Shown one piece after another: positions 18,207 to 26,133 of a stretch of DNA of 64,000 nt (its first letter is position 1; every line of letters begins with the position of its first letter). The DNA comes from Mangrovibacter phragmitis (GTDB taxonomy: Bacteria; Pseudomonadota; Gammaproteobacteria; Enterobacterales; Enterobacteriaceae), in contig NZ_LYRP01000033.1 of assembly GCF_001655675.1 (NCBI RefSeq), forward strand, positions 248,001 to 312,000, in the 5' to 3' direction. The notes under the pieces were generated by a model. That model made no database searches and was not told the DNA's origin. It worked only from the letters and a program-made list of their open reading frames with translations. The translations under genes were made by a program, and so were the position numbers.

Positions 18207-19532
18207 TTAGTGCAATTCCGGCCACCAGGCTTTGTTTTCAGTAATCAGTGCATCTAATATCCTGCGGGCTTTTTTCGCATCCACAATAGTACGGTTTAAT
18301 GTCAGCGCCTGTAATGCTTTGGTGTAAGACCCTTCGAACCAGGCCTCAACTGTTAAGCGTTCATAGGCGAACTGTTGTTCGATAAGCCCTTTATAAAAGA
18401 CCGGAATTTTACCTACGCCATAAGGCCTTGGCCCATGGCAACCGATTTCTGCGGTAACTTCCACCATCACATCATCATCAAGGTTTTCCACCAGACCCTG
18501 GTTAGGCACCATGACAATAAATTTCTTTTTCAGGTTAAAGGCGATGGATTCCGCGAGTTCGACAATCATGTCGCCGTGCGCATCATTATGCACAACATGA
18601 ACATTCCGGGTGGTACCTTCTGCTACTGCCTGGCGGCATTCATCAAAAACCCGTTTTTCCCGCCCGTCCATTACTTCGTTAGCGCGGGTATAGTGGGAAT
18701 TGAGCTTGCTCAGTTTATATTCAGGGTAAAGATAATATTGCAGATAGGTATTTGGCAGGTAATCCGGGAAATCGCGCAACATATCCGCGACTGCGGCGTA
18801 GGTTTCCAGCCAGGATTTATCCCGCTGTTCGGCATCAACCGGTTTGAAACCATTCTCAGCAATAAAGGATTTCAGTACCGGAGCCAGATCCTGGCCGTGT
18901 TCATCGTATAAATGAGTAAACCAGCCAAAATGGTTCAGGCCAAAATAGACCGGGTCAAAGGTTGACGGGTCTTTGCCCAGCAGGCGTCCATAGGAACGCA
19001 GCAGGTTGACGGGCTGGTCACAAATATTCAGCAGGCGCTTTTCGTCCGGGAAGCGTTTATTCAGGGCATCAGCAACAATCGCGGCCGGGTTGGTGTAGTT
19101 AAGGATCCAAGCGTCCGGTGAATACTGGCGCACCTGTTCGACCAGGTCAATCATGTCGCCAATGGACCGCATACCATAAGCAAAACCTCCGGCCCCACAG
19201 GTTTCCTGGCCAATCGCCCCCAGGCTAAGAGGGATCTTTTCGTCCTTCTCCCTCATGGCAAAACCGCCAGTACGCATTTGGCAGAAAATAAAATCCATAT
19301 CGCGAAAGGCTGTTGCTTTATCCGTTGTGTAAGTAAATTCTAATTCCGGATAAGATTCACTGAATAAAACTTTGGCAAACTCACCAATCACTTTCTGGCG
19401 TTCTTCATTGATGTCAAACATCACCAGTTTTTTTAATGGCAGGCGAGATTTTAATTTACATAACGCTTTGAGCAGACCTGGCGTCCAGGTGGAACCACCA
19501 CCGACAAGGACAATATTAAATTCTTTCTTCAT
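18207..19532 (-). CDS. 6-phospho-alpha-glucosidase, glycoside hydrolase family 4
   Basis: 441 residues, the normal GH4 length. The NAD-binding start reads NIVLVGGGSTWTPGLLKAL. GQETCGAGGFAYGMRSI and NYTNPAAIVADAL are followed by NICDQP with the metal-ligand Cys, then GLNHFGWFTHLYD with the metal-ligand His. GlvA, MalH and AglB share this wording. The enzyme uses NAD+, Mn2+ and a redox mechanism to split phosphorylated alpha-glucosides such as maltose-6-phosphate or sucrose-isomer phosphates. It is last in a GntR-PTS-hydrolase operon, 11 bp behind the PTS permease that would supply its substrate. Confidence 0.92.
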   Translation of the reverse strand: MKKEFNIVLVGGGSTWTPGLLKALCKLKSRLPLKKLVMFDINEERQKVIGEFAKVLFSESYPELEFTYTTDKATAFRDMDFIFCQMRTGGFAMREKDEKIPLSLGAIGQETCGAGGFAYGMRSIGDMIDLVEQVRQYSPDAWILNYTNPAAIVADALNKRFPDEKRLLNICDQPVNLLRSYGRLLGKDPSTFDPVYFGLNHFGWFTHLYDEHGQDLAPVLKSFIAENGFKPVDAEQRDKSWLETYAAVADMLRDFPDYLPNTYLQYYLYPEYKLSKLNSHYTRANEVMDGREKRVFDECRQAVAEGTTRNVHVVHNDAHGDMIVELAESIAFNLKKKFIVMVPNQGLVENLDDDVMVEVTAEIGCHGPRPYGVGKIPVFYKGLIEQQFAYERLTVEAWFEGSYTKALQALTLNRTIVDAKKARRILDALITENKAWWPELH

Positions 19533-19543
19533 TACGAATTCCC

Positions 19544-21151
19544 TTAATGGGTTGGTTGTGTCAATAAATGTTGTTTTACAGCAGTGGCAACACTTTCCAC
19601 CTGTGGGCCGTAAATAACCTGAATATCGTGTTCTGTTGCCCGAATAAACCCACTGGCACCGGTTTTCCTGAGCAGGCTTTCACTCACTTTTTCTGTCTGA
19701 TGTACTTTTACCCGTAACAGGGTAAAGCAGCAGTCCACTGCGTGAATATTTTCTCTGCCACCAAGCCCGGTAATAATTTGTTCACTCAGCGTATCTTCCT
19801 GGTGGTGGGCGCTAACCACGGCAGGTGTTTCACTGTCTGTTTCACGCCCAGGCGTTTTGACATTACTGCGTAAAATAATCCATTTAAATGTGAAGTAATA
19901 AGCCGGTGCCCAAATGCAACCGAGTAACAGGCTGAACCACCACTGTGTTGCTTTCCCACCCAGAACACCGAACACCATAAAATCGATAAAACCACCCTGG
20001 ATATTGCCAATCATAATATGGAGTAATTGTGAGCAGGCGAAAGATAAGCCGGTCATAATGGCATGGAAAATAAATAATACCGGTGAAACAAAAATAAAAC
20101 TGAACTCCAGCGGTTCCGTAATGCCGGTAGTAAAAGATGCCAGCGCGCCAGCCAGCATCAGCGCTTTGACTCGTTGCTTATGCTCAGGCCGGGCGCAGCG
20201 GTAAATAGCCAGTGCAGCGCCCGGTAAGCCAAACATCATCACCGGAATTTTCCCCTGAGCCAGAAAGCGAGTGGCATGGCGGGTAATGGTGTCGGAAATC
20301 TCTCCCGGATGCGCCAGCGCATAGTTAAAGATAGACAGCGCGCCAGTAATACTCTCACCATTTATGTGAAGCATGCCGCCCACCGGAGTAAACCGAACCG
20401 TTTCATTAAGAATGTGGTGTAACCCGGTTGGAATAAGAATACGTTCAGTAAAAGCATAAATAAATGTCCCAAAAGGGCCTGATTCACCAATAAACTGCCC
20501 AAGGGAAATAATGCCGCTGGCAATAACAGGCCAAATCAGTGATGTGGTTACCCCGGCTAACGGTAAAACCATGACTGTAATAATCGGGACAAACCGCCGC
20601 CCGCCGAAATAGGCAATAGCTGTGGGAAGTTTTATCGTGTAAAAGCGGTTATGCAGCAGTACGGTTATCAGACCACTGAGCACGCCACCTAATACACTCA
20701 TCTGGTATGAAAATATCCCCAGTACGTGGGTGAATTCGGCAGAATACATTACTGCAGCAGACTGTGTCATTCCGCTGGAAATAAGTGCCGTGGCCGAAGT
20801 GGTTTCTGGTGTCAGGCCCTGGATGGTTAAACTATAATTAACGCCAACATGAAAAGTGATAAAACCAATAACCGCTGCCAGTGCTGCAGTGGGTTTTTCA
20901 TCTTTTGCCAGACCAATTGCCGTGGCAATACAAAATAGCAGTGGCAGGTTAACAAATAATGCACCTGATACTTTTCTGATAAAACCAATAACTGTTTGCA
21001 TGGCCTGAGCATGAATAATGTGCTCACCAACGATGGCCGGGTTTTGTAGGGCAGCGGCAAGGCCAAGAAATATTCCGGCAGCCGCAATAACAGAAATAGG
21101 CATCATCAGTGCTTTGCCTAAATCCTGTAGAAAGGCACCTGTCCTGTTCAT
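19544..21151 (-). CDS. PTS alpha-glucoside-type permease, EIICB
   Basis: 535 residues. An EIIC membrane domain (about 10-425) has the glucose-superfamily start FLQDLGKALMMPISVIAAAG, the sugar-site GLHHILNETVRF and GITEPLEFSFIFVSPVLF. After a linker comes an EIIB domain (about 450-535). The phosphocysteine should be Cys475, but the usual C-[IV]-TRLR signature reads CFTLLR, so the first conserved Arg is Leu. No EIIA domain is present, so phosphate must come from another EIIA such as Crr. It feeds the GH4 hydrolase encoded directly downstream. AglA and GlvC are the nearest named relatives. Confidence 0.9.
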   Translation of the reverse strand: MNRTGAFLQDLGKALMMPISVIAAAGIFLGLAAALQNPAIVGEHIIHAQAMQTVIGFIRKVSGALFVNLPLLFCIATAIGLAKDEKPTAALAAVIGFITFHVGVNYSLTIQGLTPETTSATALISSGMTQSAAVMYSAEFTHVLGIFSYQMSVLGGVLSGLITVLLHNRFYTIKLPTAIAYFGGRRFVPIITVMVLPLAGVTTSLIWPVIASGIISLGQFIGESGPFGTFIYAFTERILIPTGLHHILNETVRFTPVGGMLHINGESITGALSIFNYALAHPGEISDTITRHATRFLAQGKIPVMMFGLPGAALAIYRCARPEHKQRVKALMLAGALASFTTGITEPLEFSFIFVSPVLFIFHAIMTGLSFACSQLLHIMIGNIQGGFIDFMVFGVLGGKATQWWFSLLLGCIWAPAYYFTFKWIILRSNVKTPGRETDSETPAVVSAHHQEDTLSEQIITGLGGRENIHAVDCCFTLLRVKVHQTEKVSESLLRKTGASGFIRATEHDIQVIYGPQVESVATAVKQHLLTQPTH

Positions 21152-21201
21152 TCTTTTTTCCTGTAATTAATGTGCATGGCACGGGGCACTGCTCGGGAAT
21201 A

Positions 21202-21232
21202 AGTATAAGTGTTTTGTATGTATAGTTGTCTA
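21202..21232 (-). promoter_or_regulatory. candidate promoter/operator of the PTS-hydrolase genes
   Basis: In the 134-bp gap between the gntR stop and the PTS start, the minus strand has TAGACA, 19 bases, then TATACT. An imperfect alternating stretch (CTATACATACAA) lies between them and could be the GntR site. The spacing is one or two bases longer than ideal. Confidence 0.35.
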
Positions 21233-21285
21233 GCCCAGTGAATAAAAAATAAGCTTACGATCACAAACTGTTTTCTGTGACCGGG

Positions 21286-22023
21286 TTAGTCTCGGGTTGC
21301 TGTCAGGGTAAAGCGGTAGTGTTGCTGATTATAATAAATATCGGAAATTTCGAAGGGGCCAAACCCGCGTAACATGGCGACAGAGGTGGCATGAAGCACT
21401 GGCTCCTCCCGGTTGATGCCCAACATATCGCGCACTTCTTGTGAAGGCAGTTCAGCCCGAATCTCTTTCTCGGAGCGTTCAACCGTAAAACCTTTACGGG
21501 CAATATAAGCATATTTCGAACGGTTGAGATCGGTTTCACTCAGGTCGGAGAAAGGGGCGGCCAGCATCCAGGATTGTTCAAAGACAAAAGGCACATCACC
21601 CACTAAACGCAGGCGTTTCATAAACCAGATATTCGTACCCGCAGGAATATGTAACTGAGCGGCAATGGAAGGCGGGGATTTTTGCAGCACGAGGCAAATC
21701 AGGTGGTTGGTGACTTCTTTGCCTGCTCCGAGAGTGGCTTCGCTGGATGAAAGATGCCTGTCCAGCGGCAGTGAAATACGCAGGTTATTTTCCTGCCGGG
21801 CGACGAAAGTACCCTGCCCACGGCGGCGTTCAACTTTTCCCTGGCGAACCAGGTAATCCACTGCTTTACGTGCAGTCATGCGGGAAATTGAGAATTCAGC
21901 ACACAGTGTATTTTCCGACGGAAGTGCATCGCCAGGCTTTAACTTCCCACTGGCTATCTCTTCGCTAAGATATTGCTCAAGCTGTAAATAAACCGGTGTA
22001 CTGGAATATTTATCTATCATCAT
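21286..22023 (-). CDS. GntR/HutC-family (UTRA) repressor of the sugar operon
   Basis: 245 residues. The winged helix reads PVYLQLEQYLSEEIASGKLK, then ALPSENTLCAEFSISRMTAR and RQGKVERRRGQGTFVA. A UTRA ligand domain follows (PAGTNIWFMKRLRLVGDVPF, and ISDIYYNQQHYRFTLTATR at the end). HutC-type regulators beside PTS and phosphoglucosidase genes sense the phosphorylated sugar. It lies upstream of the PTS gene on the same strand, so it is either autoregulated in one operon or separated from it by the promoter in the 134-bp gap. Two Met codons open the frame, and either could start it. Confidence 0.88.
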   Translation of the reverse strand: MMIDKYSSTPVYLQLEQYLSEEIASGKLKPGDALPSENTLCAEFSISRMTARKAVDYLVRQGKVERRRGQGTFVARQENNLRISLPLDRHLSSSEATLGAGKEVTNHLICLVLQKSPPSIAAQLHIPAGTNIWFMKRLRLVGDVPFVFEQSWMLAAPFSDLSETDLNRSKYAYIARKGFTVERSEKEIRAELPSQEVRDMLGINREEPVLHATSVAMLRGFGPFEISDIYYNQQHYRFTLTATRD

Positions 22024-22317
22024 TCATGCCCCCCGCATCATGCCGGAATGATAGCGGCATGCCTGGCAAGTGACAATCGCTGTTGGTGTTAGTGAAAGAT
22101 ATGTCACTGATTTACTTTGCGGGCAGAGAAAGCATTCCGTGCACAGAGTCAAACAGCGCGCAGGTGTTCATTACCATTCCAGGAGAAAGTGCCGTTCAGC
22201 GCAGAGCGTGTTTGTTGCAAAGCAGGACAAGAGGTGTTGGTGAAGAACCAGAGATAAAGGGCATTCGTGCAGGGCGGGGCAGGTGGAACCCTGCCCGGAG
22301 CCCCGGCATTTACTGAA

Positions 22318-22506
22318 TTACAGCATATTACCGGCAGTCAAATTTTCTCTGTCGAACGCGTGGCTGGCTTCAATATGGTTCTGGTGAACCGTGTTGTCGA
22401 TATTTGACCCGGCTTCCGGGCGCGAAAACGTGTTGCCTGCAGCCATGGCACCTGAAGAAAATGTAGCAACCAGCAGCAGAGCGGTAACAAGATTTGTCTT
22501 TTTCAT
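22318..22506 (-). CDS. small exported protein, unknown function
   Basis: A 62-residue protein from ATG 22506 (AAGGAATACAAA upstream). It has a clear signal peptide (MKKTNLVTALLLVATFSS, cleavage likely after AMA). The mature part of about 40 residues is polar and His/Asn-rich, with no cysteine (NTFSRPEAGSNIDNTVHQ). It lies behind a DUF1471 gene on the same strand, 77 bp away, and both genes have the same AAGGAATAC ribosome-site wording. I do not recognise the family. It is probably a periplasmic stress-type peptide. Confidence 0.65.
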   Translation of the reverse strand: MKKTNLVTALLLVATFSSGAMAAGNTFSRPEAGSNIDNTVHQNHIEASHAFDRENLTAGNML

Positions 22507-22583
22507 TTTGTATTCCTTCTGTTGGTTAACCTGCCACTGCCGCAAGCACGTTAAGACTGGCGGCCTGGCAGAGGGCGCACGGC

Positions 22584-22793
22584 TTATTTGCTCAGGTTGG
22601 CAGTCATATGCACCTGGTTGCCAACGTATGCTTCTGTGATGTTGTAAGCTGCACCAGCCTGTTTTGCCTGCGCTGCGATTTGAGCTTCAGCGCCATCCAG
22701 TGTGGAAGCCGTTGCGCTAATGGTCTGCGCGAAAGCACCAAAAGACATTACAGAAAGAGCAGCAATTGCAACGAAAGTTTTGATGGATTTCAT
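22584..22793 (-). CDS. DUF1471 (YhcN/BhsA/McbA-type) periplasmic protein
   Basis: 69 residues. A signal peptide (MKSIKTFVAIAALSVMSFGA, cut after FAQ) is followed by the start of a DUF1471 domain: ISATASTLDGAEAQIAAQAK, then GAAYNITEAYVGNQVHMTAN. This family, including BhsA, McbA and YhcN, comprises small outer-envelope proteins induced by stress and involved in biofilm or acid and peroxide responses. The length is normal for the family. The RBS AAGGAATACGACC precedes the ATG. Confidence 0.85.
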   Translation of the reverse strand: MKSIKTFVAIAALSVMSFGAFAQTISATASTLDGAEAQIAAQAKQAGAAYNITEAYVGNQVHMTANLSK

Positions 22794-22975
22794 GGTCGTA
22801 TTCCTTAAGTTAGTTGGTCTGTATAAGGCGTTTCGCCTTGATGTGATAATAGTAAGGTGACCACGGTGTGATTAAAATTAAAACAATTTGCGGATATCAT
22901 TCAAAATAATTGATGTTTGAAGCGGGGCGGTATTCGAGTAGAGAGATTGCCAGCCCGGGGCTGGCAACACAGGTG

Positions 22976-23767
22976 TTATCCGTTCAGGCAGTCCAGCACT
23001 GTCTGGTGCAGTACCGGGCAACCAGTGGCAACAATATTGCCACCTTGTTCTGGCCTGCCGCCATCCAGGGTGGTAATGGCACCTCCAGCCTGTTCAATCA
23101 GGGGAACCAGTGCGGCGATATCGTAAGGTTGAAGGCCGTATTCGACACAAATATCAATATGGCCTGCGGCAACCATGGCGATGGCGTAGCATTCACCGCC
23201 ATAGCGGGTCATCAGTACACGTTCGGCCAGGTCAGTAAAACGGATTGCCGGGAAGCGGGGAACAGGTTCAGGCGAGGTAGTGTGTAAAATCGCCTGAGAC
23301 AGTGAAATACCAGTACGGGAAGTGAGGCGGTGTTCGCCATACGGGCTGCGCCACCAGGCCGCATTACCATCAGCCCAGAACCGTTCCTGGGTGAAGGGCT
23401 GACTCATCATCCCCATGCGCGCCCGGCCATGTTCATACAACCCAATCAGTGTTCCCCAAACCGGTAAACCACACAGGAAAGGGCGGGTGCCGTCCACAGG
23501 ATCCAGCACCCATTGCAATGGGCCACTCCCTGTTGCCCCAAATTCCTCACCGAGAATGCTGTGTTCCGGGTAATGTTCCGTAATAATCTGGCGGATTACC
23601 CGTTCTGCTTCCCGGTCTGCATCGGTGACGGGGTCAAACCGGAACCCCTCCTTGGGCTTGCTGCCAACATGCAATTCCTGAGCTGAACGAAAACGCGGAA
23701 GAGTCTGCTGTGCAGCGGCATCTGCCAGTTGGTGAAAGAACGCGATGTCCGGTAACGCATGTGCCAT
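22976..23767 (-). CDS. Inositol-monophosphatase-fold phosphatase, HisN-type histidinol-phosphatase
   Basis: 263 residues with a strong AGGAGGCAATC ribosome site. The Mg2+-dependent phosphatase motifs are complete: VTDADREAERVIRQII, GEEFG (metal Glu), WVLDPVDGTRPFLCGLPVWG (metal Asp, DPVDGT) and a late LQPYDIAALVPLIEQAGG with the last metal Asp. The extended TRPFLCGLP wording is that of HisN-type histidinol-phosphate phosphatases rather than SuhB or CysQ. Enterobacteria normally use the HAD-type HisB for this step, so this would be an extra enzyme or one with another substrate. No his gene is nearby. Confidence 0.82.
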   Translation of the reverse strand: MAHALPDIAFFHQLADAAAQQTLPRFRSAQELHVGSKPKEGFRFDPVTDADREAERVIRQIITEHYPEHSILGEEFGATGSGPLQWVLDPVDGTRPFLCGLPVWGTLIGLYEHGRARMGMMSQPFTQERFWADGNAAWWRSPYGEHRLTSRTGISLSQAILHTTSPEPVPRFPAIRFTDLAERVLMTRYGGECYAIAMVAAGHIDICVEYGLQPYDIAALVPLIEQAGGAITTLDGGRPEQGGNIVATGCPVLHQTVLDCLNG

Positions 23768-23870
23768 GATTGCCTCCTGTAATCAAAATAGGTGCCCAGT
23801 ATATATCGGCAATATGAAAGCTGGCTGACACCACAGGCAGATTGTTTGATTTCAAGTGGTACTTCCGTTC

Positions 23871-24353
23871 TTATTCAGTGCAAACCAGAACGGGAGAATA
23901 AAAATCACTGAGATTCACTGCGCCGCCGGGCAGGCGGTTGAAGCGCAATTGTTGGTGCTCACCCACTTTCAGGCCAATAATTGTGTGGTCAAACAGGCCA
24001 GCCGGAAGGCTTTGCTGGCTGTAAGGTATCACGCTGGTTACCCGCACATCGTAAAGGTTATTGTGTAACGTTTTCCACGAGATTAACGCCTGGCGGGAAA
24101 CGGGGACTTGCTGATTGTGGTAAGTATAAATGCCCTTGATATTCAGGCTGCCTTCACCATCAGGTAAAAAGTTAGCGACAATTTCACCGTCAAAACGCAC
24201 CGGGGCGCTCTCCAGCGTATCGTGGTACACGAGGTTACCGTGGCAACTAAAATCCAGCGGAGCAGAGTGGATGTGCCAGCCAGTCAGGGTTGCTGACAGC
24301 ATAACGGTTACAGTGCATACGCTCAGGTAAAACCAGCGTGGCCGACATTTCAT
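23871..24353 (-). CDS. FidL-like membrane-anchored periplasmic protein (pilus operon)
   Basis: 160 residues from ATG 24353, which overlaps the stop of the ToxR-like gene (ATGA). This coupling decides the start over a Met 21 codons earlier. It has one membrane anchor (about 8-26) and a periplasmic domain with two cysteines, DFSCHGNL near residue 37 and LVCTE at the end. It aligns in layout with the protein at 41918-42400: Cys near the anchor, Y..G.I....G, NxxY(S/V)xSRxALxxW/FD, then RVTS and LPxxxF. In Salmonella, FidL is encoded beside the ToxR-like MarT. It is probably the partner or stabiliser of the upstream regulator. Confidence 0.72.
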   Translation of the reverse strand: MKCRPRWFYLSVCTVTVMLSATLTGWHIHSAPLDFSCHGNLVYHDTLESAPVRFDGEIVANFLPDGEGSLNIKGIYTYHNQQVPVSRQALISWKTLHNNLYDVRVTSVIPYSQQSLPAGLFDHTIIGLKVGEHQQLRFNRLPGGAVNLSDFYSPVLVCTE

Positions 24354-25129
24354 GATGACCACCCTCGGAAATAGTGAGTCAGACAGGTTTCGCTGGTTTG
24401 CTGCGCCAGCGAGCACTCAATGATCGCCAGTTGCCCGTTGCCCTGATAGACAATTGCATCCTGTGCATGCAGATAAAATACCGTGCCCTGCTGGCAGGAC
24501 AGATGTTCAATGGACAGAGCCGTTTTCGCCAGAGCCTGTATTGGTTTTTGCCAGGCATCGGGCAGTTTGGTAAAGGTGTAGACCGGGCACTGATTAACTT
24601 GTGTTAACAGGAACACCGGCGTTGCAGGAATAGCGGCGGGTGCCGGGGTCAACACCACAAACAGTATGCTGGCCAGGGCGACAGCGAGTGGGAATAACCA
24701 CGGTGCCTGTTTCCTGCGCACCGGGGTGTTTTGCAGCGGTATTTTTTGCCCCCGGCTTTCCTGTGACGGGCTCTCAATAGGGGAAAGCCCTGATTGCTGG
24801 CTGACAACCAGCTCACTGTTGAACATAAAGCCCACCCTGGGCACCGTGATGATAGTGGGAAAATTCAGGCCAAAACTGCTCAGTGTCTTACGCAGGATAC
24901 TGATGTACTGGTTCAACGAACTACTGGAACCTCGCAGCCCACGTTGGTCCCAAATTTCATGCAGCAGGGTATCGCGCTCCACCACAATCCCCTGGTGGTG
25001 TATCAGTAATGCCAGTAACAAGTTAGCGGTTGTGGTGAGGGTGATACTCTGATCATCCGGGGTACTGATATGTGTCAGCACGCCATCTTCAGGGTTGTAA
25101 ATTACTGTGGAAGCAATCAGCCAGGTCAT
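24350..25129 (-). CDS. ToxR/CadC/MarT-like membrane-bound transcription regulator (pilus operon)
   Basis: 259 residues. A cytoplasmic winged helix of the OmpR type (about 1-108) includes LTTTANLLLALLIHHQGIVV, SLNQYISILRKTL and TVPRVGFMF. One membrane helix lies near 146-166. The periplasmic domain has four cysteines, in QCPVY, LSCQQG, IIECS and ETCLTH. ToxR, CadC and MarT regulate from the membrane in response to periplasmic signals. It follows the pilus tip gene by 32 bp on the same strand and is coupled to a FidL-like gene. It is therefore probably a dedicated activator of the pilus operon, as PsaE/PsaF are for Psa fimbriae. Confidence 0.83.
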   Translation of the reverse strand: MTWLIASTVIYNPEDGVLTHISTPDDQSITLTTTANLLLALLIHHQGIVVERDTLLHEIWDQRGLRGSSSSLNQYISILRKTLSSFGLNFPTIITVPRVGFMFNSELVVSQQSGLSPIESPSQESRGQKIPLQNTPVRRKQAPWLFPLAVALASILFVVLTPAPAAIPATPVFLLTQVNQCPVYTFTKLPDAWQKPIQALAKTALSIEHLSCQQGTVFYLHAQDAIVYQGNGQLAIIECSLAQQTSETCLTHYFRGWSS

Positions 25130-25161
25130 TTTGTTTCTCTGTCTTTCTGTTTACAGGGTGC

Positions 25162-26133
25162 TTAATAACTCAGCGTGACGACAACATCATCGGTGTAGGT
25201 CGCTGCTGCGGGGGGCGACTGTGCGGGAACAACGCCATAAATGGTGTAATCCTGGACATTCCCATTGCTGTTGGTTGTTTCCAGCGTATTTTCCCCACGG
25301 TTGTTCCCCCAGGGGGATGTGGTTGCGCTGTCCTGCCAGAGTGAATAAGCCAGGCAGTCGCCACTGGCACTGCAAAGTTGCCGCGTGGTGCCCGTGGCAT
25401 GGGTTCCGTTATCAAGACCTATCGAAAACTGGGTTCCCGGAGGGCAGTGGGTGCGTAATGTAGCGGTGGAGCGTATGCCAGAACGGATACTGTCAGCACT
25501 GACAGTACCGAAGTCGAGCGCACTGACACTTTCAATAAAGCAGCCAGTAGAAATGGTTGCATTCGCGTTACTGGAGCTGTCAGTGGCACTGCCGCTACTA
25601 ATGCCGTTCTGGCAGGGGGTTAACGTGCTTTGTTGGGTACTGGTGTTCCAGGTGATTTTTATTCCCAGTGAATAGTTAAAGTAACTTCTGGCGGGCACCG
25701 GGCTCTGGCCGGATGGCATGCGGGCAATTAACGGGAAAGTGCCGCTTGTTTGCTGATTGTTTCCGGCAGAAAACACCTGCTGTATCAGGTTACCACTTGT
25801 TGAAGATGCCAGCATTTGCGAGCTGTCGCTGGCGTTGTACAGATTAAATTGCAATGAGTAAGTGTGGCCCTGTTCATCGCCGTTAGAGGTCATAATGAAC
25901 GGGGGTTCTTCCTGGCTGGACAGGCAGACGGCAAAGTATTGGGTTGTGCCATAATCTGCCTGGCACGCGTAGCCCACACGGGTTTGCGTTTGGTTAACAC
26001 TGTCTGTTGCGATGGTGCCAAAAGCAATACTGGCGCCATGGGTTATCCAGCAACTGGCGGCCATAGCTTTTGCCGGGCATATCAGGCAAGCGCACAGGCA
26101 AGCCACTTTCAGTATGTGAGCCATCACTGACAT
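25162..26133 (-). CDS. Spore coat U (SCPU)-domain protein, archaic pilus tip adhesin
   Basis: 323 residues from ATG 26133, inside the end of the usher gene and with AGGGAAT upstream. A signal peptide ends at about AMA-A. Two SCPU domains follow, each beginning with a Cys then 'FGT': CWITHGASIAFGTIATDS and CFIESVSALDFGTVSADS. Each ends in the donor-strand-like pattern; the second closes DDVVVTLSY. Two-domain SCPU proteins sit at the tip of Csu-type pili (CsuE in Acinetobacter). The long N-terminal extension to 26196 is not used, because it would precede the signal peptide. Confidence 0.8.
   Translation of the reverse strand: MSVMAHILKVACLCACLICPAKAMAASCWITHGASIAFGTIATDSVNQTQTRVGYACQADYGTTQYFAVCLSSQEEPPFIMTSNGDEQGHTYSLQFNLYNASDSSQMLASSTSGNLIQQVFSAGNNQQTSGTFPLIARMPSGQSPVPARSYFNYSLGIKITWNTSTQQSTLTPCQNGISSGSATDSSSNANATISTGCFIESVSALDFGTVSADSIRSGIRSTATLRTHCPPGTQFSIGLDNGTHATGTTRQLCSASGDCLAYSLWQDSATTSPWGNNRGENTLETTNSNGNVQDYTIYGVVPAQSPPAAATYTDDVVVTLSY

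Noticed and set aside
22277-22296. GGGCAGG/CCTGCCC hairpin near the end of the small exported gene
   Set aside because: The stem is perfect but short and no T run follows on the relevant strand. It is not strong enough to call a terminator.
22083-22316. 77-codon rightward frame in the gap after the gntR gene
   Set aside because: No ribosome site or family resemblance, and its 3' end overlaps hairpin-forming GC-rich sequence next to a convergent gene.
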